In this document: one piece after another, positions 1-13,978 of the stretch | How positions within the stretch are numbered: the first letter of the stretch is position 1 | How the letters are laid out: every line of letters begins with the position of its first letter | Source of the DNA: Adiantum capillus-veneris | Taxonomy: Eukaryota > Streptophyta > Polypodiopsida > Polypodiales > Pteridaceae | Reading direction: 5' to 3' | Length of the DNA stretch: 64,000 nucleotides | Assembly (NCBI GenBank): GCA_014529385.2 | Contig: CM043945.1 | Location: 147,928,241-147,992,240, forward strand | Notes under the pieces: model-generated | Databases searched by the model: none | The model's input: the letters and a program-made list of their open reading frames with translations, nothing else | What the model was told of the DNA's origin: nothing | Program-made: the position numbers and the translations under genes

Positions 1-179
1 ACACACACATTCAAAAATTGCACGGATCACTTTCCATCTCTTCTCTTTACCCTAGACTAAGCAGAACCATCATCGAAGACCTTTATTTCCATGCAAATGG
101 CTGTGATGTATGGCTGCCCAAGGATAAGAGGATAGGTAGACATTAGGTTTCACAAAGAAGTTTTGCTCATCCTTCACAT

Positions 180-2200
180 TACCAATCATCACTTCACATT
201 TGTAGATCTAATATTCCACCCATGGTCTGTGTCTATCGACCACTTACCCTTCATGTAAAAACTCTTTGACATAAGATTGATTTCAGAGCCATGATCTATC
301 AATACAACATAAGGCTCCTCAAGATCACCCACCTTGACTAAAGTTTCTGTTGTAGCTCTTGCCCAATGACTTTTGGAGTGGTGGATTTTATAGGAGGCTT
401 CATCATCATCATCTGTAAATCTAGCATGTCCATCTCTTCAAGAAGGTTGGTAGCATCCTACCACATTGTCATCGCAATCACTCTCTTGGACATGTATCCC
501 ATGTTCCTTAAGTGACTCCCCTTCACCCTCAAACTATGGAGGAATGGACTCAGTGAGAGTTTGCCTCTTTCTTTTTATGATATCTATAATTTCTTCATGA
601 AACATGCATTTAGCAATGCCAAGAACCTCACCCAAGGTAACTCAACTTTGCTATTCAAATTCCTTTCCTCCAATACCTACTTTGAGTTTGTGGCAGCTTC
701 AATGCAGATTGTAGTAAGTATGCAGGGCCTTTTGCTTTGGATTTTCCTTGCTCTTTCTTCTTCCTTTGTAGATGCCTCCTCCGTAGGAATCTCAGGAGGA
801 GGAGGCACATGTGGTGGAGCCTCATAAGAAGGTCCTGGATCCTTTCTTCATCTGGCTCTTGTAACCCTCTTTGAAGTAGAAGTACCTGCATCTGCATTCT
901 CATGTCCATGCTTCTCTTTTACACTTGCTTCATTGTTATAGAATTTTCCAAGATATGAATGCACTAATAAAGAGTCCACAAGGTCATTTCAACGTGTTGT
1001 ATGATGTATGCAATCACGAGATTCATGTAATACCTGTTTAGTTACCTTCTCTTTTTGGACGAGGCTTACTGCATATGGCCACAAGCTATCATCCTCCTCA
1101 AAAGCATTTGGAGTATACTTTAACGCTTTCTTTGGAATTAGCTCTATCTTTGTACCATAGGTAGTAGCCTCCACTACAAAAGTAGCATGAATGGTTTCGA
1201 TATCCTCCACTAAATTCTTCATACCCCTTTCCCAAAGTTAGTTCCTAATGGCATACCCGTCTCTTGCAGATGGATCTTGCCATCCTTAAAAAACAAAAGA
1301 TCTCTTTTTAAGGCATCATTGAAGCTATTACAATCCCTTCTAGCATGGTCTGTGCCATCACACCTTATGCATCTGTGCACAAATACTTCTTTGCTTTGGG
1401 ATTTTTGTCCTGCACGTTGTCCTTTCTCTTCAAGCCTTGTTAGCTTTAAGTTCATTTCTTGCATGCCCTTAACAAGCTCATCAAGCATTGAGTTATCACC
1501 TTTTAGACTCACAATAATAGGCTTTGTTGGAATCTCTGACATGCTGGGAGTAGAGGTAGTGCCATTCACCACCATCTTGTCCCTACGATGTTGACTCTTA
1601 GCAAACAATGAGACTGCATCCTCAACCTCTTTCCACTCAGCCTTTAGACCCTGTTTTGTATTCTTGTCTTCAAGGAGTATCTCTAGCTTTTCTTGCAGCT
1701 CATGACGTGGATCTTGAAGGAACAATTTTGTTTTTTCACTATCCAAAGTAGCACGTTCTGTTCTTGACAACTAAGCATAGTGCGCTCAAACTCTCTCACA
1801 ATTCAATGATGGAAAGTCCTTCTTTTGACTTTGCAACCCATTCCAAGAAAGTTCTTTTTGTAACCCTTTCAGAGTCCTCCATGAAGTATTCCTCCTTTAG
1901 GGATAATTTTAATTGCTCCCAACCTTCTCCATGATCCTCCCTGATTCCCCTTACATGGTCTCTAATCTCGGGGACCACAACAAGCTCAAAACTACGAATC
2001 ATGTCCACCTTTGGAACCTGTTGTAGCTCCATATCCTTTACATAACCACAGAGAAAATTTGTGAAATCTTTCCCTTCAAATTGGTCCATTTTGTTCACAA
2101 TAGCTTGAAGGGATTGTTGTTGCATAAACATGGAAAATGCTTGAAACATTTACATTGTGCCTTGATCAAAATGAATTCCTTGTTGCTCTTGTTGATCCAT
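180..2200 (-). pseudogene. Decayed LTR-retroelement gag and protease
   Basis: Remnant of a retrotransposon polyprotein. The likely gag start is the ATG at 2198-2200, followed by a Gln-rich stretch and an in-frame TAA before the frame at 1796-2149, which reads like a plant retroelement gag core. A second frame (1219-1770) has charged, coiled-coil-like sequence and a zinc knuckle CIRCDGTDHARRDC (C-x2-C-x4-H-x4-C) near 1336-1377, which binds RNA in this family. A third frame covers 989-1222. Further downstream, around 230-350, lies a retropepsin-like segment with VLIDHGSEINLM, where the usual DSG or DTG active site reads DHG. At least two frameshifts and several stops make it inactive. Reverse transcriptase is not in the window, so the Ty3/gypsy assignment is inferred from gag and protease style only. 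Confidence 0.7.
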
Positions 2201-2209
2201 AGTTTTACT

Positions 2210-3082
2210 TATTTGTATTTAAACCTTACAAATTGTTTTTGCGAACCCCCACCTTAGCTGCTTTGCATCGGGTTCACCAGAACTGTCGGAATGTGTGCGA
2301 TCTACTGAGAAGGTGTAAAACCTCTGGCTGTGAGAGTTCATGATGAGAGTCACAAACACTTTAAGAAAAAGCGTTTATGTAAAATCACCAAATCCCTTTC
2401 TAAAGATGACTGGAAAACTAAGAGCGTTCATGACAAGAGAGTCACAAACCCTCTCCCCTATTATGTTTGTTTTGTTTTTGTAGACGAGTTCGTGATGAAA
2501 GGATCACCAATTCACATCCAATTTTACTTAAAAAGAATAATTAAGAACACTAAACTTTCAGACATGAAACTTAAACTCTCATAGAAGCACAACCTTCAAT
2601 CAGAACCCAAACCACTTTCATGGAAACATGTAGCCTCGCCCTCAATTACATAGTCGTAACTTCAAAGAGTTGAAAGGAATACTCCAGCTTCCACCTTCTT
2701 GGAGACCATTTTATTATTTTTCAAAGATTTACGAGCTTCTATATTGAAGCCTACACCACCATTCTAATAAGGGGAAACCATAATTCACTCCCTCACAGGT
2801 GCAAATACAAGATTACAAAGAGGCGGGACTGCCCTACACATAGATTGAGCAACCATGGAAGCAATTGCACATTAGTGATAAATTGCAGTTTTTGTTTTGG
2901 TAAAAAGAAGCCGCCTCTCTCTCTTTTCCATGTCAATATGAGCTGATGTGTCAATTTTGGGCCATTTTGCCACTTTGGACCAAAACTAGGTCATTTTCAA
3001 TTCATTTTTGACCCAAAAAAGGCCAAACAGAGTCAAGAAAATGCCTAAATTTGTGGGATGACTCGCATAAGCATAAAAAGTA
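2210..3082. other. Non-coding stretch, retroelement leader and decay
   Basis: Upstream of the minus-strand gag this would be leader sequence of the same element. I see no convincing gene, only short chance frames. A short CT tract sits near 2916. Confidence 0.3.
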
Positions 3083-3640
3083 TTGGACCAACAAGATGGG
3101 AGTGGATGGCCATGAAATTTTGCAGGGGTGAGGGAGGCACACTAATCCCCATCCTTGAAAAGTTTCATGGGCATTGCAATCCATCCCACGGCAGCACAAT
3201 TGCCAATTTTTTGCCGGCCATTCGATCCCAAAGCCAAAAAATCGGCGATTGTGCCACCTTGGACCGATGAGACAGGAGTAGATGTCCATGAAACTTTGCA
3301 AGGGTGGGGGAAGCACAGTAATCCCTGCCCTTGTAAAGTTTCATGGGCATCAAAATCCGTCTCGATGGTCCACAGCGGCACAATTGCCAATTTTTTGCCA
3401 TTCAAGCCTAAAGCCAGAAAATTGGCGATTGTGTCACCTTGGACCAGCGAGACGGGAGAGGATGGCCATGAAACTTTGTGGGGGTGGAGGAAGCACACTA
3501 ATCTCCAACCCCATAAAGTTTCATGGGCATCACAATCCGTCTCGATGGTCTACGGCGGCACAATCACCAATTTTTTGCCCATTGGGCCTTTGGCAAGCCC
3601 AAAGCCCAAAAAATTGGCAATTGTGCCACCCTGGACCATG
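3083..3640. repeat. Three-unit tandem repeat with nested inverted repeats
   Basis: Three units of roughly 177-190 bp. The landmark TTGGACCA or TTGGACCG recurs at about 3083, 3260 and 3440, and a CTGGACCA closes the array near 3630. Each unit holds two inverted repeats. One pairs CATGAAACTTTG with CAAAGTTTCATG. The other pairs GGCACAATTGCCAATTTTTT with the complementary AAAATTGGCGATTGTGCC. Overlapping frames on both strands are by-products of the repeat, not genes. Confidence 0.8.
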
Positions 3641-4494
3641 AACCTTAATAAAATTAGATCAATGCTAAACCTAAATAAAAACACCAAAATATAGAACATC
3701 AATGAACCAATGTATACAAGAATAGAAATGATCGAAAGGAAAAAAAAGGTGGAATGATAAATAGCGTGAATGGAGGGGTCATCGCTAGCACTACTCATCA
3801 CAACTAACATCTCAAAAAATAGCTCTAGTATCTTCGACAAGATGTGCAGCTACTGCTCTGCAGTGGACCGTCTCCATGATGCTCTTGTGCTCATCCGGAC
3901 TACCAATCATTTCCATAAGCTTAGGAAAAGTTTCATTGGGCAACTCAAAGATTTTTAAATTCTTCAATTTCAAGTGAGATTTTGAAAATCAAAGCTCCGA
4001 AGTAGAGCTTCAAATTGCGGCCGACCTCCAAAACAATTTCAAGGCGGATTTAAATTTTCAAATTGCCTTGTGTGAAGAGATGCTTCACAAATTATCTATT
4101 TAAGAGTAGCTTCATGTTTGGACATTTTTCTTTCTTCTGACATTCATGCACCCACATTCACACAATATCTTGTAAAGAGGCAAACACTGAACTTGGCACG
4201 CCATCAAGTGTTAAGATCAAATGGAATTGAAAATTTTAATTGAGAGAATTTCCACACCTAGCAAACCAAGCTGCAAGGTTACCTCATGCACAAACAATTA
4301 TGATTTGTAGTCAAACCACAGGTATTTGAACCACCCATAGTTGAAAGCACAATTACTAGAGCACATATAGTACAAATCCAAGCTAAAAACAAGCTAGCAC
4401 TTGGCATAATTGTGACTTCATTGCATGATAGTTATGTACACTTTACTGATAATTGCACCACGGCCATCCAAGCATGGATCATGTTAGAGGAGTT

Positions 4495-5130
4495 TTTTTT
4501 GTGCCAAGCAAAAAATGAGCAAGATAAGCCCTAATAGGAGACTCTATAAATCAACAATGAATCAAGGGGAGGATAATTCAAGACTCACAAATAGGCTAAT
4601 GAGTATCATTACTCAATTAGCTTGCATCGACGGTCGAACTGTCAAGGAAGATGAGGTTGTTGTGCTCTTAAGTGCTATTCTTGAAAAATTTCACAATATT
4701 GTCATAGTGCTAGATCAAAAGGATCCTAGACCAACTTTTCAACATGTGATCAATGGATTAATTGAAGAAGAGAAAAAACAAACAAAGAAGTATTCAACCA
4801 ATGGCGGGGTTTACATTGCATCATCGTCTAAAATTGCACCCTCATCATTTAGGAAAAATAACAAAAAGTGATATCAATACAAAAAATTAGGGAATTTCTC
4901 TAAAGATTGCTACAAGAATAAAATCTATAGCAAATGTGTCATCAAAGGTCATCCACCAACAAAATGCCACAATAGCAGCAATGACAGCAAAGACAAAGGC
5001 AAGGGAAAATTCAACCTTGCAGAGGAAGAAGAGGAATACAAAGATCAAAAGGAGGAAAACTATTTCTATGTTTATATCACTCCTGATTACTCCATGTTCT
5101 TCCACCTTCTTTGTTTAGCAGGAAAATTCT
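4495..5130 (+). pseudogene. Ty1/copia gag fragment
   Basis: The frame at 4515-4871 matches the plant copia gag core: a segment with LTNRLMSIITQLACI followed by VVVLLSAILEKFHNIV and DQKDPRPTFQHVINGLIEEE. Directly after its stop, the same strand continues with a damaged zinc-knuckle-like stretch (LGNFSKDCYKNK, then GHPPTKCHN) rich in Lys and Asn, running to about 5130. Stops break the frame and some zinc ligands are gone. No protease, integrase or reverse transcriptase follows. Instead the sequence passes within about 100 bp into a polypurine tract and LTR, so pol has been lost. Confidence 0.7.
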
Positions 5131-5228
5131 TTATTCTATGTGGCACCATATAAGTTGACACCTCCTTTAGTTTGCATGATTACTAGACTGTGTGGCCTTG
5201 AGTCTTTGCTTCAGTATAGTCCATTCCT

Positions 5229-5580
5229 AAGGGGAGAATTGTTGTGATAGGCATGTCCTTCTGAAACTATGGAAACACCTCTACACATGTATAGATTTAT
5301 ATTTCACATCTATTTTGTGAGTTGTAAGATTTCTATTATGGCTATGTGTAAACCAAATAGGAGAGATTCCAGATGGATATCTACTCCATCTATCTATAAA
5401 TAAAGCCCCATGTACATATATTTTATGCTAATGTAGTATTTTCTTGAATTTTGTATATTGCACCTACTTTATTGAAAGCATTCTCTCTCTCTCTCTCTCT
5501 CTCATTGTACAAGCTATGGCTGCCATTGCCTTTAGACCTCCTTGAAAACACACACACACACAAAACAACAACACTAACCA
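5229..5580 (+). mobile_element. Polypurine tract and LTR-like end of a copia element
   Basis: A purine run AAGGGGAGAAT at 5229-5239 is followed at once by TGTTGTGATAGG, the layout of a copia 3' LTR start. The putative LTR has a TATA box (TATAAATA, about 5395-5402) followed by a pyrimidine-rich CT tract (about 5482-5504) and a CA tract (5551-5562). The right end of the LTR is not clear, and no matching 5' LTR was seen upstream of the gag fragment. Confidence 0.55.
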
Positions 5581-6400
5581 TTAATTGACATGGAAATAAT
5601 GCATTGGCTCTTCTCTATTATGATTAGCAGTGGGTTACCCAAAAAGATACGCAAGTTAATGCCTTGCCAGTGACCATTACTTAATTCAAACTTCATTCCA
5701 TCTTAGTCTAGACTCTAGTGACCTTCAGATTGTTCTCTAGTTGAATAGAATAGTTGACTTTGACCACATCACACCTTACTAAGAATAATTCTAATGGAGA
5801 TTTTTTTGATTTAAATGACTTATAAATGACTTATTAACATCAAAAAAATGTATTGGAGGCTCTAGTGGAGTTGAATAATACAACTTAATTATTTACCCAT
5901 TATAGACCCCAAGAAACATCAATCCAAGAAAGTCCTTTAGTTTGACTATGCTATTGGAGAAAACACAAGTAACCTCATAAGGTCCCAACCAAGCTATCTT
6001 TATATTGGGTTTCTTTAGGCATACCTTTGACTAGAATAGCAAAACTAGATGTCATTTTTTGAGTTCCCATACTTTTAGTTTTGGTGTCATACCAATATTT
6101 TCTTCATTGATGCACCACTTCCTATTCCAACATTACTCTCTGTTTGATTTCATCTTGATTTAGTAACTCATCCAGTCTCTTTTTAGATTTGAGTTATAAT
6201 CCATATCATGTTCTATTGCTAAGCTAAGACTCATAACTATAACTTATATTGGTACAGCTTCCATACCATACTAGTCTCTTTTCTAGATTTGAGTTGTAGT
6301 CCATATCATGATCTATTGCTAAAAAAAGACTCAGAACTATAAATTATATTGGTACAACTTCCATACCATACACTGTTTTAAAAGGTGGCATTTTGTAAAG
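5581..6400. other. AT-rich decayed sequence
   Basis: No gene seen. A stretch near 6170-6370 is repeated: a segment with TTTAGATTTGAGTTRTARTCCATATCATG and the following CTAAGACTCA-like text occurs at about 6183 and again at about 6283, a tandem duplication of roughly 100 bp. Confidence 0.4.
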
Positions 6401-6735
6401 TGTGTGTTTTGTCCTAAAGTCTGAGTGAAGGAGGGAAGAGGAGGAATTATCCCACATGTAATGGAGTCAAGTTGTAGAGCTACTTAAAGCTCACTTTCAT
6501 GAACAAACAACACAGTTCAAGTTTGCAGTACATGATTGTCTATGGTGAGCATGTGCTAAGCTAAGTCAATACTCAAGATGATGTTTATGAGTCCAAGCTA
6601 ATTCTATCTTGGAACGTAATATACTTGAGCGATAATCTTGCTTACACACACACACTCACACACTTGCACTATGTTTCTGTTTCATCCACCCTAGCTAGCA
6701 TGATTCCATTCCCATCAAGTGGTATCAGAGCTATG
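6400..6735 (+). mobile_element. LTR end with initiator tRNA-Met primer-binding site
   Basis: TGGTATCAGAGC at 6720-6731 is the classic plant retroelement primer-binding site complementary to the 3' end of initiator tRNA-Met. It follows a CA-ending sequence (CCCATCA, to 6717) that would be the LTR terminus. The upstream 300 bp, including a CA-rich run at 6641-6662, would be LTR. Only leader-like sequence follows, with no recognisable gag, so this is a relic or a nested 5' end. Confidence 0.6.
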
Positions 6736-7674
6736 GTGTGCTAGCTAGGTTATTACCATGCATTTTGTGTTAGTGTGATTAGCACTTGGTAGGATTAACA
6801 TTCCTTTGCATTGCATGATTCCCTTTTGTTTAATCACATCATAATCCCTTTTTTTGAAGCTAATCAACAATGGATGTGCACCCTTGAAAGGATGTGCCAC
6901 TATCCACATTCATTGAGCTGATGAAGGAGGAATAGTCATCATTAGGAGGAACATGCACTTTTGCATCAATGGTTGCACTTTAGATTGCCCCTTTTGTGTT
7001 GATTTTTTGCTAAGTTTTCCTTTTGATTAGTTTCAGTGACTTCCATCCCTTCTTTTGCATTACCCACATCTTCTCAAAGAGCTCCTTGCAAGCTTGCCAT
7101 AGAGCTTTTAAGCCCATAGATCCGACACCAGAAGCTCCTCAAACCTCATCATCAATTTGTGCCTAAAAGTATGTGTGTGTGTATGTTTTTGTGGGTGAAG
7201 CATTGTAGAGCGCGAGATCAAATATCTTATTTTTGGACTATATCGCACATGAGGCCCATTGGGCCCCTTGGTATAGCACAAATACTCAAATTAAAGAGGT
7301 CTTTGGTGGGTTGTGGGTTCGATGTGGGGTCCCTTAATTTAACAAGTTGGGTGGATTTCTAGAAGGAGGTAAACTTCACCTTTTTTGATGATCTTGGGTC
7401 CACCAAGTAGTTGTTCCCATGCTGAAGCGTGCATGCTAGTCATGGATCCCACCCGAGCGCGATGTGCTGCAATTGAAACCTTTTTGGGTCCTCCCCTACG
7501 GTCCCCCCCCCCCCCCTCCCTTCCCACAATGCTGGTGCACTCAAGAATTCAATCTCTCAAGGGGTTTCTTCCCACGATCGTTCCCAAAGGTCTTTAAGTG
7601 GTGCCTTTTGAGCGGCTTGTCCAAGAGCCAGCTATTATACACAGTTTCCCAAGGCTCCATCTTCGAGCCCTCTA
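6736..7674. other. Retroelement leader-like sequence with poly-C run
   Basis: No supported gene. There is a run of about 14 C at 7503-7517. The 5 bases before the copia LTR (7670-7674, CTCTA) are a candidate target-site half, but the other half is missing because that element is truncated. Confidence 0.35.
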
Positions 7675-8520
<846 letters not shown>

Positions 8521-8533
8521 ATCTCCCACTTGG
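8521..8533 (-). promoter_or_regulatory. Copia polypurine tract
   Basis: Minus-strand reading AAGTGGGAGAT abuts the TGTTAAG LTR start. In this family this is the plus-strand DNA primer site. Confidence 0.7.
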
Positions 8534-8569
8534 AGACTGATCCTCAAACCAAACCTGTGACTGCTTTCC

Positions 8570-11500
8570 ATCCTGGCTTCTTATCCTTGTATGTTGATTG
8601 AAGATGAGCAAAAGCTCAACTTCTCCTTGTTGACCACCTTTGTAAACATGTCTGCAGGATTTTCACTGGTATGCACCTTTCCTAGCTTTAGCTGTCCCTC
8701 TTCCAAAAGAGTGCGTATGAAGTGATATCTCACCTCAATATGCTTTGTCTTTGAATGAAAGGCTGAGTTCTTTGCAAGATGGATAGCGCTTTGGCTATCA
8801 CTGTACAAGACACAATTGTCTTGTTTGAATCCAAGCTCTTTTAAGAATCTGTGAAGCCACATGATTTCTTTGCTTGCCTCCGTCATTGCTACATACTCTC
8901 CTTCCGTGGTAGAAAGTGAAACCACTTTCTGCAGCTTTGAAGCCTAGCTTACTGTTGTGCCTCCAACCGTGAACACATAGCCAGTAGTGCTCCTTCAAGT
9001 ATCTTTGTCACCTGCCATATCTAGGTGAAAGCATGTTAACATGTCATGCTTTTTCATGTCCCGGACAATGCTAACTAGCACAATTTTGACATGTGCTAAC
9101 TAGTACAATAACTTGAGCTACATCTCCAAGATCTATGACTTATGATATATCAATAGAAAGCACTTGAAACAAGGAATCCAAATGTACAACCTCCGAAAAA
9201 TTTTGATATTATTTGTGTAACATTTACCGGACGCCCAACTTTTTGAAGATGTGCTAACTTGAAGCTGCTAACTAGCACAAAAAGCGCGACAGATTAACAT
9301 GCTTTCACCCTTCTAGAACAATATCACTTCCTCCAAAATACAAAGCATTTGTTGTTGTCCCTTTTAGATACCTAAGTATCCACTTCACAGCTTGCCAATG
9401 CTCTTTACCTGGGTTGTCCATGAACCTACTCACAACTCCCACTGCATGTGCAATGTCTGGTCCTGTCCATACCATAGCATACATTAGAGAACCTACCGCT
9501 GTAGCATATGGAACTTTAGACATATAGGATATCTCCTCTTGTCTCTTTGGACACATATCATTTGTTAGTTTAAAGTAACCAGCCAAAGGTGTAGAAACTG
9601 GTTTTGCATTTTGCAAACCTTTCTAGTACCTTCTTGATGTAATCTTCTTGAGATAGCTTTATTGTCTTCTTCGTCCCGTCCCTTGATATTTTCATACCAA
9701 GTATCCTCTTTGCAGCACCTAAATCTTTCATTGAAAAAGATTTAGATAGCTCCTCTTTTAGGTCTTTGATGTCCTGCATGTTAGCACTTGCAATCAACAT
9801 GTCATCAACATACAACACTAGGATGATGAATTTCCCATCTCCCAAATTCTTCGTGTAGACGCAGTGATCCAAGTTGCATCTTGTGAATCCATGATCCAAC
9901 ATCCATCGATCAAACTTCAAGTACCATTGTCTTGATGATTGCTTTAAACCATACAAGCTCTTCTTTAATCTGCAAACTATTTTCTCCTTACCTTTACTTC
10001 ATACCCCTTTGGTTGAAGCATGTAGATTTCCTCCTCTAAGTCACCGTGAGGGAATGTCGTATTTACATCCATTTGCTCGAGATTTAGATCATGATCAGCC
10101 ACAAGGTTTAAGACAAGCCTAATTGAGTTCATTTTTACACAACAGGAGAAAATATTTCATTGAAGTCAATACCTTTCTTTTGAGAAAACCCTTTTACCAC
10201 AAGCCTAGACTTGTACCTTTTCTTCCCACCTTCTTCTTCCTTCACCTTGTACACCCATTTGTTTTGAAGTGCCCGCTTACCTTTAGGCAACTCAACCAAA
10301 TCCCATGTTTGGTTGCGATGTAGTGAGTCCATCTCCAGTTGCATGCTCTTCGTCCATTCTTCTTTGGATTCATGTTGCATAGCTTCTTTGTATGATTCCG
10401 GCTCTCCAGAATCTGAGATCAAGAGATGGTTGAAATAAGGAACAAACCTTTCTCGAGGTCTACTTGGTCTTGTAGATCTTTGGGGACTAGGTTGAGGCTC
10501 CTCATTTTGTTGACGTTGCTGCACATTGTCACCGTTTGCAGTCCTTGAGTCTTCACCGTTCTCAAGCTCCATGTACTCATCACCTGTTTCTTTTGTTTGA
10601 TTTCTTTCCAAGTAATCTTTGTATATATTTTGTTCGTTAAAAATTACATCCCTACTCCTTAAGATTTTACCATCTTCAGGATTCCATAGGCGATACCCAA
10701 AGTCACCTTCTCCATAGACAATGAAGAAACACTTTTTGGACTTTGCATCTAGCTTTGATCTTAGGCTTCTATCTATGTGTATGAAAGCCTCACAACCAAA
10801 CACTTTGAGAAATGCATAATTCACCGGTTTACCTGTCCATGCCTCTTCTGGAACTCCCCCATCCAATGCCGTTGAGGGTGACCGATTGATTAAGTACACA
10901 GACGTACTTACAGCTTCCGCCCAAAGCTCAAGCGGTAGGCCTGCATGTAGCCGCATGCTTCGTGCTCGCTCCATGATTGTCTTGTTCATCCTTTCCGAAA
11001 TACCATTTTGTTGAGGTGTCCTTGGGGTTGTCCTTTGCCTCCGAATGCCATTGCTAGCACAAAATCTTGGCTGCAATATTCACCTCCATTGTCGGATATG
11101 AGCCATTTAACCTTGGTACCCGTTTCATTCTCCACAAAGGATTTCCACCTTTGAAATATGGAAAATACATCGGATTTATTCTTCATGACATAAACCCATG
11201 TTTTTCTAGTCGCATCGTCTATGAATGTTACATAGTACAATGAGCCACCAAGTGATGGTGTACTTGCAGGACCCCAAACATCAGAATGAGCCAGCTCAAG
11301 TTTTTTATTTTTTCTTTCATTTCCTGATTTTTGAAATTTTACCCTCTTTTGTTTACCATAAACACAATCTTCACAGAAGTCTAAGTCCACTTCTTTCAAA
11401 CCTGGTAGAAGCTTCTTTGTTTGAAGGATTTGCATTCCTTTGGCACTCATATGCCCAAGCCGATAGTGCCACACCGCACTATCAACTTCTGTAGTTGCTG

Positions 11501-12056
11501 CACAAGCTGAAGGTTGCGTGCTAACAATACACAAGTAAAGTGTACCGACCTTTTCTCCCTTGGCAACCACCAAAGATCCCTTTGAGATCTTCCACCGTTT
11601 GTTTCCGAATGCAATGTTGTGACCTTCATCGTCCAATTGTCCTGTAGAGATCAAATTTTTGCGGAGAGAAGGAACATGCCTAACATCTTTAAGCTTCCAT
11701 TCATTTCCGTTAGCAGTTTTGACAGAAACTGTACCTTTGCCGACAATCTCACAAACGTCATCATCTCCCAAGTATACATACCCAAAATTACCTTTGGTGT
11801 AGTCTTGAAAATGTTGCTTGTGTTGTGTCGCATGGAATGAAGCCCCAGAATCTACTATCCAGGAATTAGACACATTGTCTAATGAAAGAATTAGAGAATC
11901 TTTCTCTACTTTACCTACCACATTGGCCTCCGATGTTGGCTTGTTGTCTTGAGACTCTGTCTCCTTCTTCTTCTTGGACCAACAATCCTTCTTGACGTGG
12001 CCATTCTTACCGTAGTTCCAACATTCAAGAACTGACTTTGTGCGTGACTTGCTCAT
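8570..12056 (-). pseudogene. Ty1/copia Gag zinc knuckle-PR-IN-RT-RNase H, 5' truncated
   Basis: Order on the minus strand: zinc knuckle CWNYGKNGHVKKDC, protease WIVDSGASFH (active-site DSG), GAG-pre-integrase HYRLGHMSAKGM with CEDCVYGKQ, integrase core with Asp in HSDVWGP, Asp in SDNGGEY and Glu in QQNGISERMNKT, RT with QMDVNTTF and YVDDML, and RNase H with SLSTTEGEYVAM and YSDSQSAIHLAKN. Catalytic residues survive, but the frame shifts near 11050 (inside integrase), in 9960-10135 (inside RT) and near 9600, and RNase H is split by an insertion at 9024-9309. Gag upstream of the knuckle and the 5' LTR are absent. The frame starts within a CCTATGGCC satellite unit near 12056, so the first residues of the open frame are not copia. 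Confidence 0.93.
9024..9309. mobile_element. 286-bp MITE-like insert in copia RNase H
   Basis: The ends are a perfect 16-bp terminal inverted repeat, GGTGAAAGCATGTTAA at 9024-9039 and its complement at 9294-9309. Similarity continues to about 31 bp with four mismatches, up to GCTTTTT. Inner copies of GTGCTAACTAGCACA-like sequence occur near both ends. It separates the RT/RNase H frame ending at 9305 from the RNase H sequence resuming at about 9020. No clean target duplication was found, so the superfamily is open. It has no coding capacity. Confidence 0.75.
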
Positions 12057-12350
12057 GTATTCCAATGAGAGATCCTATGGCCCAGGGCCATAAGGTGTCA
12101 GTGTATAAGCTCAATGGCCATAGGTTGCTCTCTATTCTGATTTGAGATCCATTGCCTTAGGGCCATAGGGCTTCCATAGTGCAGATTTTGGTGCTCCTCT
12201 GAGGCTCCTTTCTTGGCACCCTATGGCCCTACGACCACAATGTAGCCAATTTGTCTCTCTTTCTCTATACGTTCCTTGGGAGCTTAGGTGCCCCTATGGG
12301 GCTTCTTTCTTGGCACCCTATGGCCCAAAGGCCATAGGAGGGGCTATGGT
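12057..12350 (-). repeat. Palindromic CCTATGGCC satellite, inverted block
   Basis: Several copies of CCTATGGCC...GGCCATAGG separated by spacer. Read on the minus strand the spacers (GGATCTCTCATTGGAATA, GAGCTTATACA) match those of the 34.7-42.6 kb arrays, so this block has the opposite orientation. Its edge is fused directly to the truncated copia element. Confidence 0.8.
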
Positions 12351-12359
12351 AGCTATTAT

Positions 12360-13978
<1,619 letters not shown>

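Noticed and set aside
1277-1594. Plus-strand frame opposite the gag remnant
   Set aside because: Shadow of the minus-strand gag frame with zinc knuckle.
3002-3694. Overlapping frames on both strands over the 3.1-3.6 kb repeat
   Set aside because: They arise from the tandem inverted repeats; sequence similarity follows the DNA repeat, not codons.
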